Positions 7,107-14,890 of a DNA stretch of 19,734 nt are shown one piece after another. Numbering within the stretch: position 1 is the stretch's first letter; every line of letters begins with the position of its first letter. A program made the position numbers and the translations under genes. The DNA is from JANMAT01 sp031359995 (lineage in GTDB: Bacteria > Actinomycetota > Acidimicrobiia > Acidimicrobiales > Ilumatobacteraceae). Under the pieces are notes generated by a model, which was not told where the DNA came from, did no database searches, and saw only the letters and a program-made list of their open reading frames with translations. Where the stretch lies: contig JANMAT010000102.1 of the NCBI GenBank assembly GCA_031359995.1, positions 1 to 19,734 on the forward strand, in the 5' to 3' direction.

Positions 7107-7116
7107 GACGGGTCCC

Positions 7117-7899
7117 ATGGGCCCCTACCTCGCCGCGGCGCGCTCGAGCTTCCGGCGGCAGAGCACGTACCGCGGTGCCACGGTGGCCGGGGTGTTCACG
7201 AACACGGTGTTCGGCTTCATCCTGGCGTCGGTGATGCAGGCGGTGTTCCAGACCCGCCCGACCGTGGGCGGGCTCACCGCCACCGGTGCGGTCACGTTCG
7301 TGTTCGTGGGGCAGAGCCTGCTGGTGGTGATGGGCGCGTTCGGCGAGCGCGAGGTGGCCGAACGCGTCCGCACCGGCGACATCGCCACCGACCTGTATCG
7401 CCCTGTCTCCTTCTCCGGGTGGTGGGCGGCCATCTGGGCCGGGAGGGCCGCATTCGCCTTGGTGGCACGCGGTGTCCCACCGTTCGTCGCCGGCGCGTTG
7501 GCGTTCCACGTGCAACTGCCCACCCGCGCACTCACGTGGCTCTGGTTCCTGGTCGCGGTCGTGTTCGGTTCGCTGGTGGCGTCGCGGTTCTGGCTGATCG
7601 TCAACCTGGTCGCGTTCTGGCTGGTCGAGGTGCGCGGCCTGCTCAGCCTGTCGGGCCTGGTGCTCATGATGGCCAGCGGGTTCCTGGTGCCGTTGCAGTT
7701 CATCACCGGGCCGCTCGGTTCTCTGTGCCGGGCCACGCCGTTCGCGTCGATGGGTCAGCAGCCCATCGAGGTGTTCCTGGAGCTCCGCCCGGCGTGGCAG
7801 GCGTGGCTGCCGCAACTCGTGTGGCTGGTGGCGCTGGAAGCCGTGCTGCAGCTCATGATCGGCTCGGCCACGCGCAAGCTGGTGGTGCAGGGTGGCTGA
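7117..7899 (+). CDS. ABC-2 type exporter permease (COG4587-like)
   Basis: 260 residues from ATG 7117; GTG 7105 would add four. It has a short basic amphipathic N-terminus (MGPYLAAARSSFRRQSTYRG) and about six hydrophobic segments, including a long pair at LTWLWFLVAVVFGSLVASRFWLIVNLVAFWLVEV. The identification rests mainly on context: it heads a cassette of two different ABC-2 permeases plus an ATPase whose sequence closely fits the COG4586 family, the standard partner of COG4587 and COG3694 permeases. It overlaps the next gene by 8 bp, indicating translational coupling. The transported substrate is not known for this family. The intergenic region to the divergent esterase gene is about 150 bp. 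Confidence 0.85.
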   Translation: MGPYLAAARSSFRRQSTYRGATVAGVFTNTVFGFILASVMQAVFQTRPTVGGLTATGAVTFVFVGQSLLVVMGAFGEREVAERVRTGDIATDLYRPVSFSGWWAAIWAGRAAFALVARGVPPFVAGALAFHVQLPTRALTWLWFLVAVVFGSLVASRFWLIVNLVAFWLVEVRGLLSLSGLVLMMASGFLVPLQFITGPLGSLCRATPFASMGQQPIEVFLELRPAWQAWLPQLVWLVALEAVLQLMIGSATRKLVVQGG

Positions 7900-8713
7900 G
7901 GCCCACGCCCTGGCGCGTGACTGGCGCGTGTTCCGCCGGCTGGCGGGAGCGCGGGTGCGCTCCGAACTGCAGTACCGCACCTCGTTCGCCCTGTTCCTCG
8001 TTTCCCAGGTGATCATCTCGGTGCTCGACCTGGCGGCGATCCTGGCCCTGTTCACCAAGGTCAGCTCGCTCGGCGGCTGGTCGCGCTCGCAGGTGATCGT
8101 GCTGTACGGCGTGTCGAGCACCGGCTTCGGGTTGGCCGACGTGACGCTCTCGCCCGTGGAGCTCACCGGCCAGTGGGTGCGCCTGGGCACGTTCGACCGG
8201 CTGTTGGTGCGCCCGGCCGGTTCACTGGCCCAGCTGCTCGGCCACGAGTTCGAGCTGCGTCGCCTGGGCCGTTCGGTGCAGCCACTGGCCGCGCTGGTGA
8301 TCGGGCTCGTCGTCGTGCGATCGGCCCTCGGCCCGCTCGAGCTGTTGCTCCTGGCCGGCGCCATCGTCGGGTCCGCGGTGCTGTTCGGTTCGCTGTTCGT
8401 GCTCACGTCGTCGCTCGCGTTCTGGACGCCGAGCACGCAGGAGGTCGCCAACGCGTTCACCTACGGTTCGAACGTGGCCTCCACCTACCCGGTGCACATC
8501 TTCGGCGAGTGGCTGCGGCGCTTCCTGCTCGGCGTGGTGCCGGTGGGCCTCACCGCCTACGGCCCGGTCGTGGTGGCGCTCGACGCGCCCAATCCGCTGG
8601 CGCTCCCGCGGGCCGTGCTCGCCGCCGGTCCGCTGGCCGCCGTGCCGTTCGTGGTCGTCGCCGGGCTGGTGTGGCGGGCGGGCAACCGGCGCTACTGCTC
8701 GACGGGGAGCTGA
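7892..8713 (+). CDS. ABC-2 type exporter permease (COG3694-like)
   Basis: 273 residues, GTG start overlapping the previous stop by 8 bp. A basic N-terminus (VFRRLAGARVRSELQYRTSF) precedes about six membrane spans, among them FALFLVSQVIISVLDLAAILALF and LELLLLAGAIVGSAVLFGSLFVL. The mid-protein stretch (about 86-100) GQWVRLGTFDRLLVR is typical of the second permease in COG4586-type cassettes. It should form a heterodimeric channel with the preceding permease. The ATPase starts 1 nt after its stop. The substrate cannot be inferred. Confidence 0.85.
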   Translation: MAEAHALARDWRVFRRLAGARVRSELQYRTSFALFLVSQVIISVLDLAAILALFTKVSSLGGWSRSQVIVLYGVSSTGFGLADVTLSPVELTGQWVRLGTFDRLLVRPAGSLAQLLGHEFELRRLGRSVQPLAALVIGLVVVRSALGPLELLLLAGAIVGSAVLFGSLFVLTSSLAFWTPSTQEVANAFTYGSNVASTYPVHIFGEWLRRFLLGVVPVGLTAYGPVVVALDAPNPLALPRAVLAAGPLAAVPFVVVAGLVWRAGNRRYCSTGS

Positions 8714-8714
8714 C

Positions 8715-9686
8715 GTGGCCCCCATCGTGCTCACCGACGGCCTGACCAAGACGTTCTCCGTGCGGGTCAAGCGCGGCCGCCTGCGCCGCGAGCGCAAGGA
8801 CGTGGCAGCGGTGCGCTCCGTGCACTTCACCGTGGAGCCGGGCGAGATCGTCGGCTACCTCGGGCCCAACGGCGCCGGGAAGTCGACCACCATCAAGATG
8901 CTCACCGGCATCCTGGCCCCGTCGGGCGGCCGGCTTGAGGTCGCCGGTCTCGTGCCGTTGCGCGACCGCGTGGCGCTGGCCCGGCGCATCGGCGTGGTGT
9001 TCGGCCAGCGGAGTCAGCTCTGGTGGGACCTGCCGCTGCAGGAGAGCTTCCAACTGCTGCACCACGTGTACCGCACCGACCCCGTCCGTCACCGCGCCAA
9101 CGCAGCCGAACTGGTGGAGCTGCTCGACCTGCACGAGCAGCTCGCCGTACCGGTGCGGCAGCTCAGCCTGGGTCAGCGCATGAAGGGCGAGCTGGTGGCT
9201 GCGCTGCTTCACGACCCGGCCGTGCTCTTCCTGGACGAGCCCACCATCGGTCTCGACGTGGTCAGCAAGCACGCGGTGCGCCAGGGTCTGCGCCAGCTCG
9301 TGGCCGAACGCGGTGTCACCGTGCTGCTCACCACCCACGACCTCATCGACGTGGAGGAGCTGTGTCCGCGCGTCGTCATCATCGACCACGGCACCGTCAT
9401 CTACGACGGCGACCTCGACGAGCTGCGCACCCGCCACGGGCGCTTCCGCACGCTCGTCGTCGACCTCGTCGGCGCGGTCGGCCCGTTGGTGGTGCCCCTG
9501 GCCGACACGGTGAAGGTGGACGGGCCCCGCCAGTGGTTGCGCTTCGACGGGGGTGTCACGTCGGCCGCCGCCGTGCTCGCGGCCGTGTCCGAGCAGGCCG
9601 AGGTGCGCGACCTGTCGGTGGAGGAGACCGACATCGAGGAGGTCGTACGCCGCATCTACGAGGGCGGAACCGCGGGCCACGCCTGA
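8715..9686 (+). CDS. ABC transporter ATP-binding protein (COG4586-like)
   Basis: 323 residues, GTG start 1 nt after the permease stop. Complete nucleotide-binding domain: Walker A GPNGAGKST at 50-58, a Q-loop region FGQRSQLWWDLP at 96-107, signature LSLGQRMKGEL at 150-160, Walker B AVLFLDEPT at 169-177, and H-loop His208. The signature has LSLGQ rather than LSGGQ, and the QRSQLWWDLP block is a strong mark of the COG4586 group of uncharacterised ABC-2 exporters. The last 90 or so residues form a C-terminal extension common in these ATPases. It powers the two upstream permeases. Confidence 0.95.
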   Translation: MAPIVLTDGLTKTFSVRVKRGRLRRERKDVAAVRSVHFTVEPGEIVGYLGPNGAGKSTTIKMLTGILAPSGGRLEVAGLVPLRDRVALARRIGVVFGQRSQLWWDLPLQESFQLLHHVYRTDPVRHRANAAELVELLDLHEQLAVPVRQLSLGQRMKGELVAALLHDPAVLFLDEPTIGLDVVSKHAVRQGLRQLVAERGVTVLLTTHDLIDVEELCPRVVIIDHGTVIYDGDLDELRTRHGRFRTLVVDLVGAVGPLVVPLADTVKVDGPRQWLRFDGGVTSAAAVLAAVSEQAEVRDLSVEETDIEEVVRRIYEGGTAGHA

Positions 9687-9707
9687 CCGAACCGGCCGAG
9701 GCGCTGG

Positions 9708-9713
9708 CATGAT
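9708..9713 (+). promoter_or_regulatory. -10-like element for the M24 peptidase gene
   Basis: CATGAT ends 6 nt before ATG 9720. No Shine-Dalgarno is visible, so a leaderless transcript is likely. The gene can therefore be expressed separately from the ABC cassette 33 nt upstream. Confidence 0.35.
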
Positions 9714-9719
9714 GGGCCG

Positions 9720-10838
9720 ATGGCCAGCGCTCTGTTCCCCACCTCCGTGTACGTCGACCGGCTCGCCCGGGTGCGGGCCACCATGGCCGAGCAGGGCGTG
9801 GACGTGCTGCTGCTCTCGGTGGGTCCCGACCTGCCGTGGCTCACGGGGTACACGGCCATGCCGCTGGAGCGACTCACCATGCTGGTGGTGCCGCGTGACG
9901 CCGACGCCACCATGGTGATCCCCCGGCTGGAGGCGCCCCGGGTGGCCGAGCAGCCCGGCGTGTTCTCACTGCGCACGTGGAACGAGACCGACGACCCCAT
10001 CGCCATCGTCGCCGAGCTGACCGGTGCCGCGCCCGTGGCCGCCATCGGTGACCACACGTGGGCCCGCTTCCTGGTCGACCTGTTCAAGGCCATGGCCGGC
10101 ACCCGCTTCGAGCGCACGGTCGGCGTGACCGGCCCGCTGCGCATGGCCAAGGACGTCGCCGAGATCGATCGGCTGGTGGCCGCCGGTGCCGCCGCCGACC
10201 GCGTCGCGGCACAGCTCCACGCCGGCGAGATCGCGCTCGTGGGCCGCACCGAGGCCGACGTGTCGGCCGAGATCTCGGCCCGCCTGATCGCCGAGGGCCA
10301 CGACAAGGTGAACTTCGCCATCGTCGCCGCCGGCGCCAACGCCGCCAGCCCCCACCACCACGCGTCCGATCGTGTCATCGCCGCCGGCGAGACGGTCCTG
10401 TTCGACTTCGGGGGCACCATGCACGGCTACTGCTCCGACATCACCCGCTGCGTGTCCATCGGCGAGCCCTCGGCCGAGGTGGCCGCCGCCTACGCCGTGC
10501 TGCACGAGGCCCAGGCCGCCGGGGTGGCCGCCGGCCACGTGGGCGTGCCCTGCGAAGAGGTCGACGGGGCGACGCGCCGCATCATCGCCGCCGCCGGCTA
10601 CGGCGACTACTTCATCCACCGCACGGGGCACGGCATCGGCATGGAGGAGCACGAGGACCCCTACATGGTGTCGGGCAACCAGTTGCCCCTGGCCGCCGGC
10701 CACGCCTACTCGGTGGAGCCCGGCATCTACGTGCCCGGCCGCTTCGGCCTGCGCCTGGAGGACATCGTGGTCGCAACCGAGGCCGGGCCGCAGGCCCTGA
10801 ACCACGCCAACCACGACCTGGTGGTGCTCGACCGCTGA
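9720..10838 (+). CDS. M24 family metallopeptidase (Xaa-Pro aminopeptidase/dipeptidase-like)
   Basis: 372 residues. The N-terminal creatinase-like domain (about 1-140) is followed by a pita-bread catalytic domain with all five dinuclear metal ligands: Asp229 (LFDFGG), Asp240 (CSDITR), His304 (HRTGHGIG), Glu333 (SVEPGIY) and Glu347 (RLEDIV). The set and order are those of Xaa-Pro peptidases (PepP/PepQ), which cut next to proline; exact specificity is not decidable by eye. It is probably cytoplasmic, as no signal peptide is seen. It ends 6 nt from the convergent lipoprotein gene, with a shared hairpin just after its stop. Confidence 0.92.
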   Translation: MASALFPTSVYVDRLARVRATMAEQGVDVLLLSVGPDLPWLTGYTAMPLERLTMLVVPRDADATMVIPRLEAPRVAEQPGVFSLRTWNETDDPIAIVAELTGAAPVAAIGDHTWARFLVDLFKAMAGTRFERTVGVTGPLRMAKDVAEIDRLVAAGAAADRVAAQLHAGEIALVGRTEADVSAEISARLIAEGHDKVNFAIVAAGANAASPHHHASDRVIAAGETVLFDFGGTMHGYCSDITRCVSIGEPSAEVAAAYAVLHEAQAAGVAAGHVGVPCEEVDGATRRIIAAAGYGDYFIHRTGHGIGMEEHEDPYMVSGNQLPLAAGHAYSVEPGIYVPGRFGLRLEDIVVATEAGPQALNHANHDLVVLDR

Positions 10839-10844
10839 GCCGGT

Positions 10845-11522
10845 TCAGCCCCCGCTGACGGGGGCGTCGCCGATCGGGAGCTGGAACAGCTCCTGGCGCA
10901 GGTTCGGTTCCACCGCGGTCAGCTCGATGGTGAGGTAGTTCGTGTCCCACCGCGCCAGGGCGCCGCTGGCCAGCGAGCAGTAGTGCTCGGTGCCGGTGCC
11001 GACGGGCACGGCCACGCAGTGCGCCGCCTGGTCGGCGATGGTCGAGTCGGTCCTCGTGGGTGGGCTGGCCCGCCGGCTGTAGGTGACGCGCAGGGCGCGG
11101 GCGGGGGAGTCGCGCCAGAACGCGGAGGAGATGCCCAGGTTGCTGATGCGGGCGTCGTTGATGATGCTCTCGCACGCCTTGGTGGTGAGCACGCAGGTGT
11201 GGTCCTCGTCGGCCTTCAGGAAGCGGACGTCGCCGACGGTGACCGACGTGGCCATGGGGCCCCGGCTCACCGTGGCGGTGGCCGTCGTGGTCCCGAGCTT
11301 GCGAAGGATCGTGTAGGTGAGCGTGAACGACGACGTGAGCGGCGCCTCCAGGTCGGCGAGGACGGCGTCGACCGCGGTGTCGCCGGTGGGGATGCCGGCG
11401 TCGCCGCCGAGCTGCTCGGTCTTGGTGGCCGAGAGCGACGGCCGGCCACCTGCGCAGGCACTGAGCGCCACCGCCAGTGTGACGATCGCCACGACGGAGC
11501 GGGCGGGGCGGCGGAACGGCAC
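10845..11522 (-). CDS. Lipoprotein of unknown function
   Basis: 225 residues from GTG 11522. The N-terminus has two pairs of arginine-rich residues, a hydrophobic core VVAIVTLAVALSAC and a clear lipobox LSAC, so it is exported and lipid-anchored. The mature part starts with a short disordered stretch, then a region of alternating Thr/Ser/Val (SSFTLTYTILRKLGTTTATATV) suggesting beta strands. Besides the lipid Cys there are four cysteines (HTCVL, KACES, AHCVA, HYCSL), enough for two disulfides. I do not recognise the family; a loose similarity to LppX/LprG-like folds is speculation. GTG 11522 is chosen because TACGAT lies 6 nt upstream; ATG 11555 would add 11 residues. It is divergent from the membrane protein at 11569 and may share its control region. 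Confidence 0.75.
   Translation of the reverse strand: MPFRRPARSVVAIVTLAVALSACAGGRPSLSATKTEQLGGDAGIPTGDTAVDAVLADLEAPLTSSFTLTYTILRKLGTTTATATVSRGPMATSVTVGDVRFLKADEDHTCVLTTKACESIINDARISNLGISSAFWRDSPARALRVTYSRRASPPTRTDSTIADQAAHCVAVPVGTGTEHYCSLASGALARWDTNYLTIELTAVEPNLRQELFQLPIGDAPVSGG
10848..10865. terminator. GC-rich hairpin at a convergent gene junction
   Basis: A perfect 7-bp stem GCCCCCG/CGGGGGC with loop CTGA lies 10 bases after the peptidase stop and inside the last codons of the opposing lipoprotein gene. No T-run follows. It could terminate the peptidase transcript. Confidence 0.45.
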
Positions 11523-11528
11523 CGGGGA

Positions 11529-11534
11529 ATCGTA
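11529..11534 (-). promoter_or_regulatory. -10 element, leaderless lipoprotein transcript
   Basis: Minus-strand TACGAT (11534-11529) is followed by 6 nt and then GTG 11522. The TAnnnT match and spacing repeat the pattern of other starts here. Confidence 0.4.
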
Positions 11535-11554
11535 GGGCGACGGGTGCCGGGCCA

Positions 11555-11560
11555 TAGGAT
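11555..11560 (+). promoter_or_regulatory. -10 element, leaderless membrane-protein transcript
   Basis: TAGGAT is followed by 8 nt and then GTG 11569. No Shine-Dalgarno is present. It lies 20 bp from the oppositely oriented TACGAT, so the two promoters are back to back. Confidence 0.45.
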
Positions 11561-11568
11561 CGCCCGCC

Positions 11569-12495
11569 GTGACAGGTGCAGCGTGGGTGCTGGCGGCGGC
11601 CGAGAGCCGCGCCGGGCGCATCTCGCTGGATGCGGCGACGGTGCTGCTCCAGTGGGCGGTCGGAGGCCTGTTCTTCTGCTGGGTCACCACGCGCCACCGT
11701 GAGGCCGGCCTCGGCTACGGCTGGTTGCTGCGGGGTGTCTACGGGGCCATGGCGATCCTGGCCGCGGTGGTGGGCGTGCGCTACGGCGGGCCCGTGCTGC
11801 GCACGGCCGGCGCCATCGCGGTCGCGGTCGCGGCCGTCGCCGTGCTCGCCGTGTCGGTGGTGCAGCGCAAGGCCGGCGTGTCGGGCCACCTCGCCGACCA
11901 CGACCGGCGCTCGGCGCGGGTCGCCGCCATGACGGGCATCGACCGCGACGTGGACGACGACGCCGATGACGACGACGCGGCCCGGGGCCCCGAGTTCGCA
12001 CCGCGGCTCGACCTGCTGGCGCCGGCCATCGGCGTGATCGGTCTGGTGGCCGCCGGCTGGGCGTCGGCGGCGGGCGGTGGGCCACGGCTGCTGGGCGTGG
12101 CCCGCGTGCTCAGCGGTGCCGCGTTCCTGGGCGCCGTCACCGACGCCATGCTGCTCGGCCACTGGTACCTCACGCAGCCGGGTCTGCCCCGGCGCCTGCT
12201 GAACGAGCAGGTGCGCTGGCTCGGGTACGTGTGGCCGTTCGAGGTCGTGCTGCTGCTGGTGCCCACCGGCATGTTCAGCGTGTTCTCCGGCCGCATCGAC
12301 GACGGCTACGGCGGCATGCTCGGTTGGTTCTGGATCGCCTGCGCCGTCACGACCATCGTGCTCGTGGTGGTCACACGCGCGGCGCTCAAGGAGCGGGCCT
12401 ACTCGGCGGTCATGGCCGCCACCGGCCTGCTGTACCTGGCCATCCTCACGGCGTTCGGCACCGACCTGGTGGCCCGCGCCGTGCTCGCCTCCTGA
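11569..12495 (+). CDS. Multi-pass membrane protein, conserved, function unknown
   Basis: 308 residues, GTG start. About eight hydrophobic segments are visible: two or three in the first 105 residues (LLQWAVGGLFFCWV, GAMAILAAVVGV, TAGAIAVAVAAVAVLAVSVV) and five after residue 140. Between them is a highly charged loop, DRDVDDDADDDDAARG. The motif DAMLLGHWYLTQPGLPRRLL marks the second half; I recall the LGHWYL pattern in uncharacterised actinobacterial membrane proteins but cannot assign a function. His and Trp in that motif could bind a cofactor, which is speculation. It precedes ku by 78 nt, but the weak hexamer CACACT six bases before ku suggests separate transcription. Confidence 0.8.
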   Translation: MTGAAWVLAAAESRAGRISLDAATVLLQWAVGGLFFCWVTTRHREAGLGYGWLLRGVYGAMAILAAVVGVRYGGPVLRTAGAIAVAVAAVAVLAVSVVQRKAGVSGHLADHDRRSARVAAMTGIDRDVDDDADDDDAARGPEFAPRLDLLAPAIGVIGLVAAGWASAAGGGPRLLGVARVLSGAAFLGAVTDAMLLGHWYLTQPGLPRRLLNEQVRWLGYVWPFEVVLLLVPTGMFSVFSGRIDDGYGGMLGWFWIACAVTTIVLVVVTRAALKERAYSAVMAATGLLYLAILTAFGTDLVARAVLAS

Positions 12496-12573
12496 GGCGT
12501 GGTGACGGCGGTCCGGATCACCCATCGGGGCGGCGCGCTTCCCGTATGGGAGGTTTTCCGGCACACTGGGGCC

Positions 12574-13482
12574 ATGCCTCGGCCGATCTGGTCCGGTGCC
12601 ATCAGCTTCGGGCTGGTCAGCATCCCGGTCAAGCTCTACAACGCAGTGTCCAAGAAGTCGGTGTCGTTCAACCAGCTCGACGAGCGCACCGGCAGCCGGA
12701 TCAAGCTCAAGAAGGTCTCGGCCCTCGACGGTGCCGACGTACCCGACGAGCACATCGTGAAGGCCTACGAGCTCACCAAGGACCGCTACATCCAGGTCGA
12801 TCCCGACGAGCTCGAGCCGTTCATGCCGGCGGCCAACAAGGCCATCGAGCTCGAGGAGTTCGTCGACCTGGACGAGATCGACCCGATCTACTTCGACAGC
12901 CCGTACTACCTGGCGCCCGACAAGGTGCCCAAGCCGTACGCGCTGCTGGTGAGGGCCATGTCGGCCTCGAACAAGGTGGGCATCGCCCGCTTCGTGATGC
13001 GCAACAAGCAGTACGTGGCCGCCATCCGCGCCGTCGACGGGCTCCTCGTGCTGAACACCATGGTGTACGCCGACGAGGTCGTGGCCCCCACGGCCATCGA
13101 CGAGCTCGGCACGCTCGACTCCATCGAGATCAACGACCGCGAGCTCACCATGGCCGAGGCGCTCGTGCAGTCGCTGTCGGCCGAGTTCGTACCCGACAAG
13201 TACAAGGACGCCTACCGCGAGCAGGTGCTCGATCTGATGGGCCGCACGGCCGCCGGCGAGGCGTTCGAGGCGCCCGTCGCCGCCGCGGCGGCCCCGCAGG
13301 TGGTCGACCTCATGGCCGCGCTCGAGGCGAGCGTGAAGGCGGCCAAGGAAGCGCGCGGTCGCCATCCCGCGGCCACGGCCAAACCCGCCGCGGTGCAGCT
13401 CGACGACGAGGGCGAGGAAGCCGACGAGGCGCCGGCGGTCAAGGCCAAGCCGGCGCGCACGCGCGCCCGCAAGTCGGCCTGA
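12574..13482 (+). CDS. ku: Ku DNA end-binding protein for non-homologous end joining
   Basis: 302 residues from ATG 12574, where the conserved N-terminus MPRPIWSGAISFGLVSIPVKLY begins; longer in-frame starts add non-conserved sequence. It has the bacterial single Ku core to about residue 240, with motifs such as ELTKDRYIQVDPDELE and the later EFVPDKYKDAYREQVLDLM. A low-complexity tail rich in Ala, Lys and Asp/Glu follows, ending in a basic stretch KAKPARTRARKSA; such tails modulate DNA threading and ligase recruitment in other bacterial Ku proteins. It forms a homodimeric ring on double-strand ends. The polymerase gene starts 10 nt downstream, so the two form an NHEJ operon. The ATP-dependent ligase is not in the window. 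Confidence 0.95.
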   Translation: MPRPIWSGAISFGLVSIPVKLYNAVSKKSVSFNQLDERTGSRIKLKKVSALDGADVPDEHIVKAYELTKDRYIQVDPDELEPFMPAANKAIELEEFVDLDEIDPIYFDSPYYLAPDKVPKPYALLVRAMSASNKVGIARFVMRNKQYVAAIRAVDGLLVLNTMVYADEVVAPTAIDELGTLDSIEINDRELTMAEALVQSLSAEFVPDKYKDAYREQVLDLMGRTAAGEAFEAPVAAAAAPQVVDLMAALEASVKAAKEARGRHPAATAKPAAVQLDDEGEEADEAPAVKAKPARTRARKSA

Positions 13483-13492
13483 CGCCGCCGCC

Positions 13493-14401
13493 GTGGCGCC
13501 CCTGGGCACGACGGTCGCCGTCGCCGGTCGCACGCTGACCCTCACCAACCTCGACAAGGTCCTGTACCCCGAGGTCGGGTTCACCAAGGCACAGGTGATC
13601 GACTACTACGCCCGCATCGCGCCCGTCATGGTGCCCCACGTGGCCGGGCGGGCCCTCACGTTCCACCGCTTCCCGAACGGTGTCGACCAGAAGGGGTTCT
13701 TCGAGAAGAACTGCCCGCAGCACCGCCCCGACTGGGTGCCGGTGTCGATCGGGCCGGGCACACCGCCGCCCCGGAGCTGTCGCATCGAGGAGCCCGCCAC
13801 CCTCGTGTGGGCGGGCAACCAGGCCGCCATCGAGATCCACGCGCCCATGGCGCTGGCCGACGATCTCGACGCGCCCCGCATGGTCGTGTTCGACCTCGAC
13901 CCGGGCCCACCGGCGGCCATGCGCGAGTGCGCCGTGATCGCCCGCCACATCCGTGACGTGCTCGCGTCGGTGGGCCTGGAGGCGTGGCCCAAGACGAGCG
14001 GCAGCAAGGGCCTGCAGCTGTACCTGCCGGTGAACGGGCCGCTCACCCACGAGCACGCGTCGAGCTTCGCATTGGCCGTGGCCCAGGTGCTCGAACGGCA
14101 ACTACCCGGCCAGGTGCTGAGCGTGATGACCAAGGCACAGCGCACCGGGAAGGTGTTCGTGGACTGGAGCCAGAACTCGTTCCACAAGACCACGATCGGT
14201 GTGTACTCGCTGCGGGCCCGCCCACGGCCCACGGTGTCCACCCCGGTCACCTGGGACGAGGTCGACGCCGCCGCCGACGGCGAGGTCGAGCTGCGGTTCG
14301 AGGCGGCCGACGTGCTGGCGCGCGTGGACGCGCTGGGCGACCTGTTCGCGCCGACGCTGACGCGGCGCCAGGAGCTGCCTCAGCCCGCCGGGCGCACGTA
14401 G
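13493..14401 (+). CDS. LigD-type primase-polymerase domain protein (NHEJ polymerase), stand-alone
   Basis: 302 residues, GTG start 10 nt after ku. This is the polymerase domain normally found within multidomain LigD, here without ligase or phosphoesterase modules. Conserved features: LTNLDKVLYPEVGFTKAQVIDYY (18-40 region), FHRFPNGVDQKGFFEKNCP, IEIHAP with His116, the metal-binding VFDLDPG with Asp134 and Asp136, KTSGSKGLQLYLPV at 167-180, and a third acidic residue Asp224 in VFVDW. Many LigD polymerases have His in the GLH position; this one has Gln175, a variant I believe also occurs in other actinobacterial copies. It fills gaps, preferably with ribonucleotides in known homologues, at ends held by Ku. 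Its last 22 bp overlap the convergent thioesterase gene. Confidence 0.93.
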   Translation: MAPLGTTVAVAGRTLTLTNLDKVLYPEVGFTKAQVIDYYARIAPVMVPHVAGRALTFHRFPNGVDQKGFFEKNCPQHRPDWVPVSIGPGTPPPRSCRIEEPATLVWAGNQAAIEIHAPMALADDLDAPRMVVFDLDPGPPAAMRECAVIARHIRDVLASVGLEAWPKTSGSKGLQLYLPVNGPLTHEHASSFALAVAQVLERQLPGQVLSVMTKAQRTGKVFVDWSQNSFHKTTIGVYSLRARPRPTVSTPVTWDEVDAAADGEVELRFEAADVLARVDALGDLFAPTLTRRQELPQPAGRT

Positions 14402-14787
14402 GTGCCTTGGGCCACCGAGACCGGCTTGCCGGCGCGGTCGTCCATCCAGAGCTTCACGGTGCCCACCACGTTGCGACGGCCCACCGTGTGCAGATCGGCA
14501 CGGGCGTAGAGCACGTCGCCGGCGGCGGGGCGCAGGAAGCGGATCGAGAGCTCGCTGGTGAGCGCCATCGGTTCGAGGCCGACGGCGCCGAACAGCGCGT
14601 ACCAGAGCACGGCGTCGGCCAGCGAGAACTGCGTGGGCCCCGACACGAAGCCGCCCGGGCGCAGGTTGTCGCCGAGCACCACGTGGTGGGCCAGGGCCCA
14701 GTCGGCCCCGACGTCGAGGCACTCGTTGCCCGTGCCGGGGAAGGCGTCGCGCAGGAACGCGTTGATCTCGGCCGGGGTGATGGTCAC
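14380..14787 (-). CDS. Hotdog-fold thioesterase (PaaI/YbgC-like)
   Basis: 135 residues, GTG 14787. The pattern fits acyl-CoA thioesterases of the hotdog superfamily: a helix-containing GGFVSGPTQFSLADAVLWYALFGAVG with the acidic residue of the central helix (Asp in LADA), then beta strands ALTSELSIRFLRPAAGDVLYARADL and RNVVGTVKLWMDD. It hydrolyses an acyl-CoA; the acyl group is unknown. The start is supported by minus-strand TAGCTT 6 nt upstream. Its 3' end overlaps the polymerase gene tail to tail by 22 bp. Confidence 0.85.
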   Translation of the reverse strand: MTITPAEINAFLRDAFPGTGNECLDVGADWALAHHVVLGDNLRPGGFVSGPTQFSLADAVLWYALFGAVGLEPMALTSELSIRFLRPAAGDVLYARADLHTVGRRNVVGTVKLWMDDRAGKPVSVAQGTYVRPAG

Positions 14788-14793
14788 ACCGGC

Positions 14794-14799
14794 AAGCTA
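14794..14799 (-). promoter_or_regulatory. -10 element, leaderless thioesterase transcript
   Basis: Minus-strand TAGCTT (14799-14794) is followed by 6 nt and then GTG 14787. This is the clearest TAnnnT match with short spacing in the window. Confidence 0.45.
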
Positions 14800-14890
14800 A
14801 CCGGCGACCGACGCGTCCTGCCGCCTCAGGTATCGCAGCTGCTCGCGGCTCGAGGTGTGATCGGTGCTGCTGGTGACGGAGGATGGGTGC

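Noticed and set aside
5405..7108. Plus-strand 567-residue frame opposite the esterase
   Set aside because: It mirrors the antisense of the esterase gene. The minus-strand frame has SGNH motifs, a signal peptide and binding modules; this one has none.
10612..13587. 991-residue minus-strand open frame over the peptidase, membrane protein and ku
   Set aside because: It crosses several well-identified genes and its translation is low-complexity His/Arg/Gly/Asp. Open frames of this size arise from third-position GC bias.
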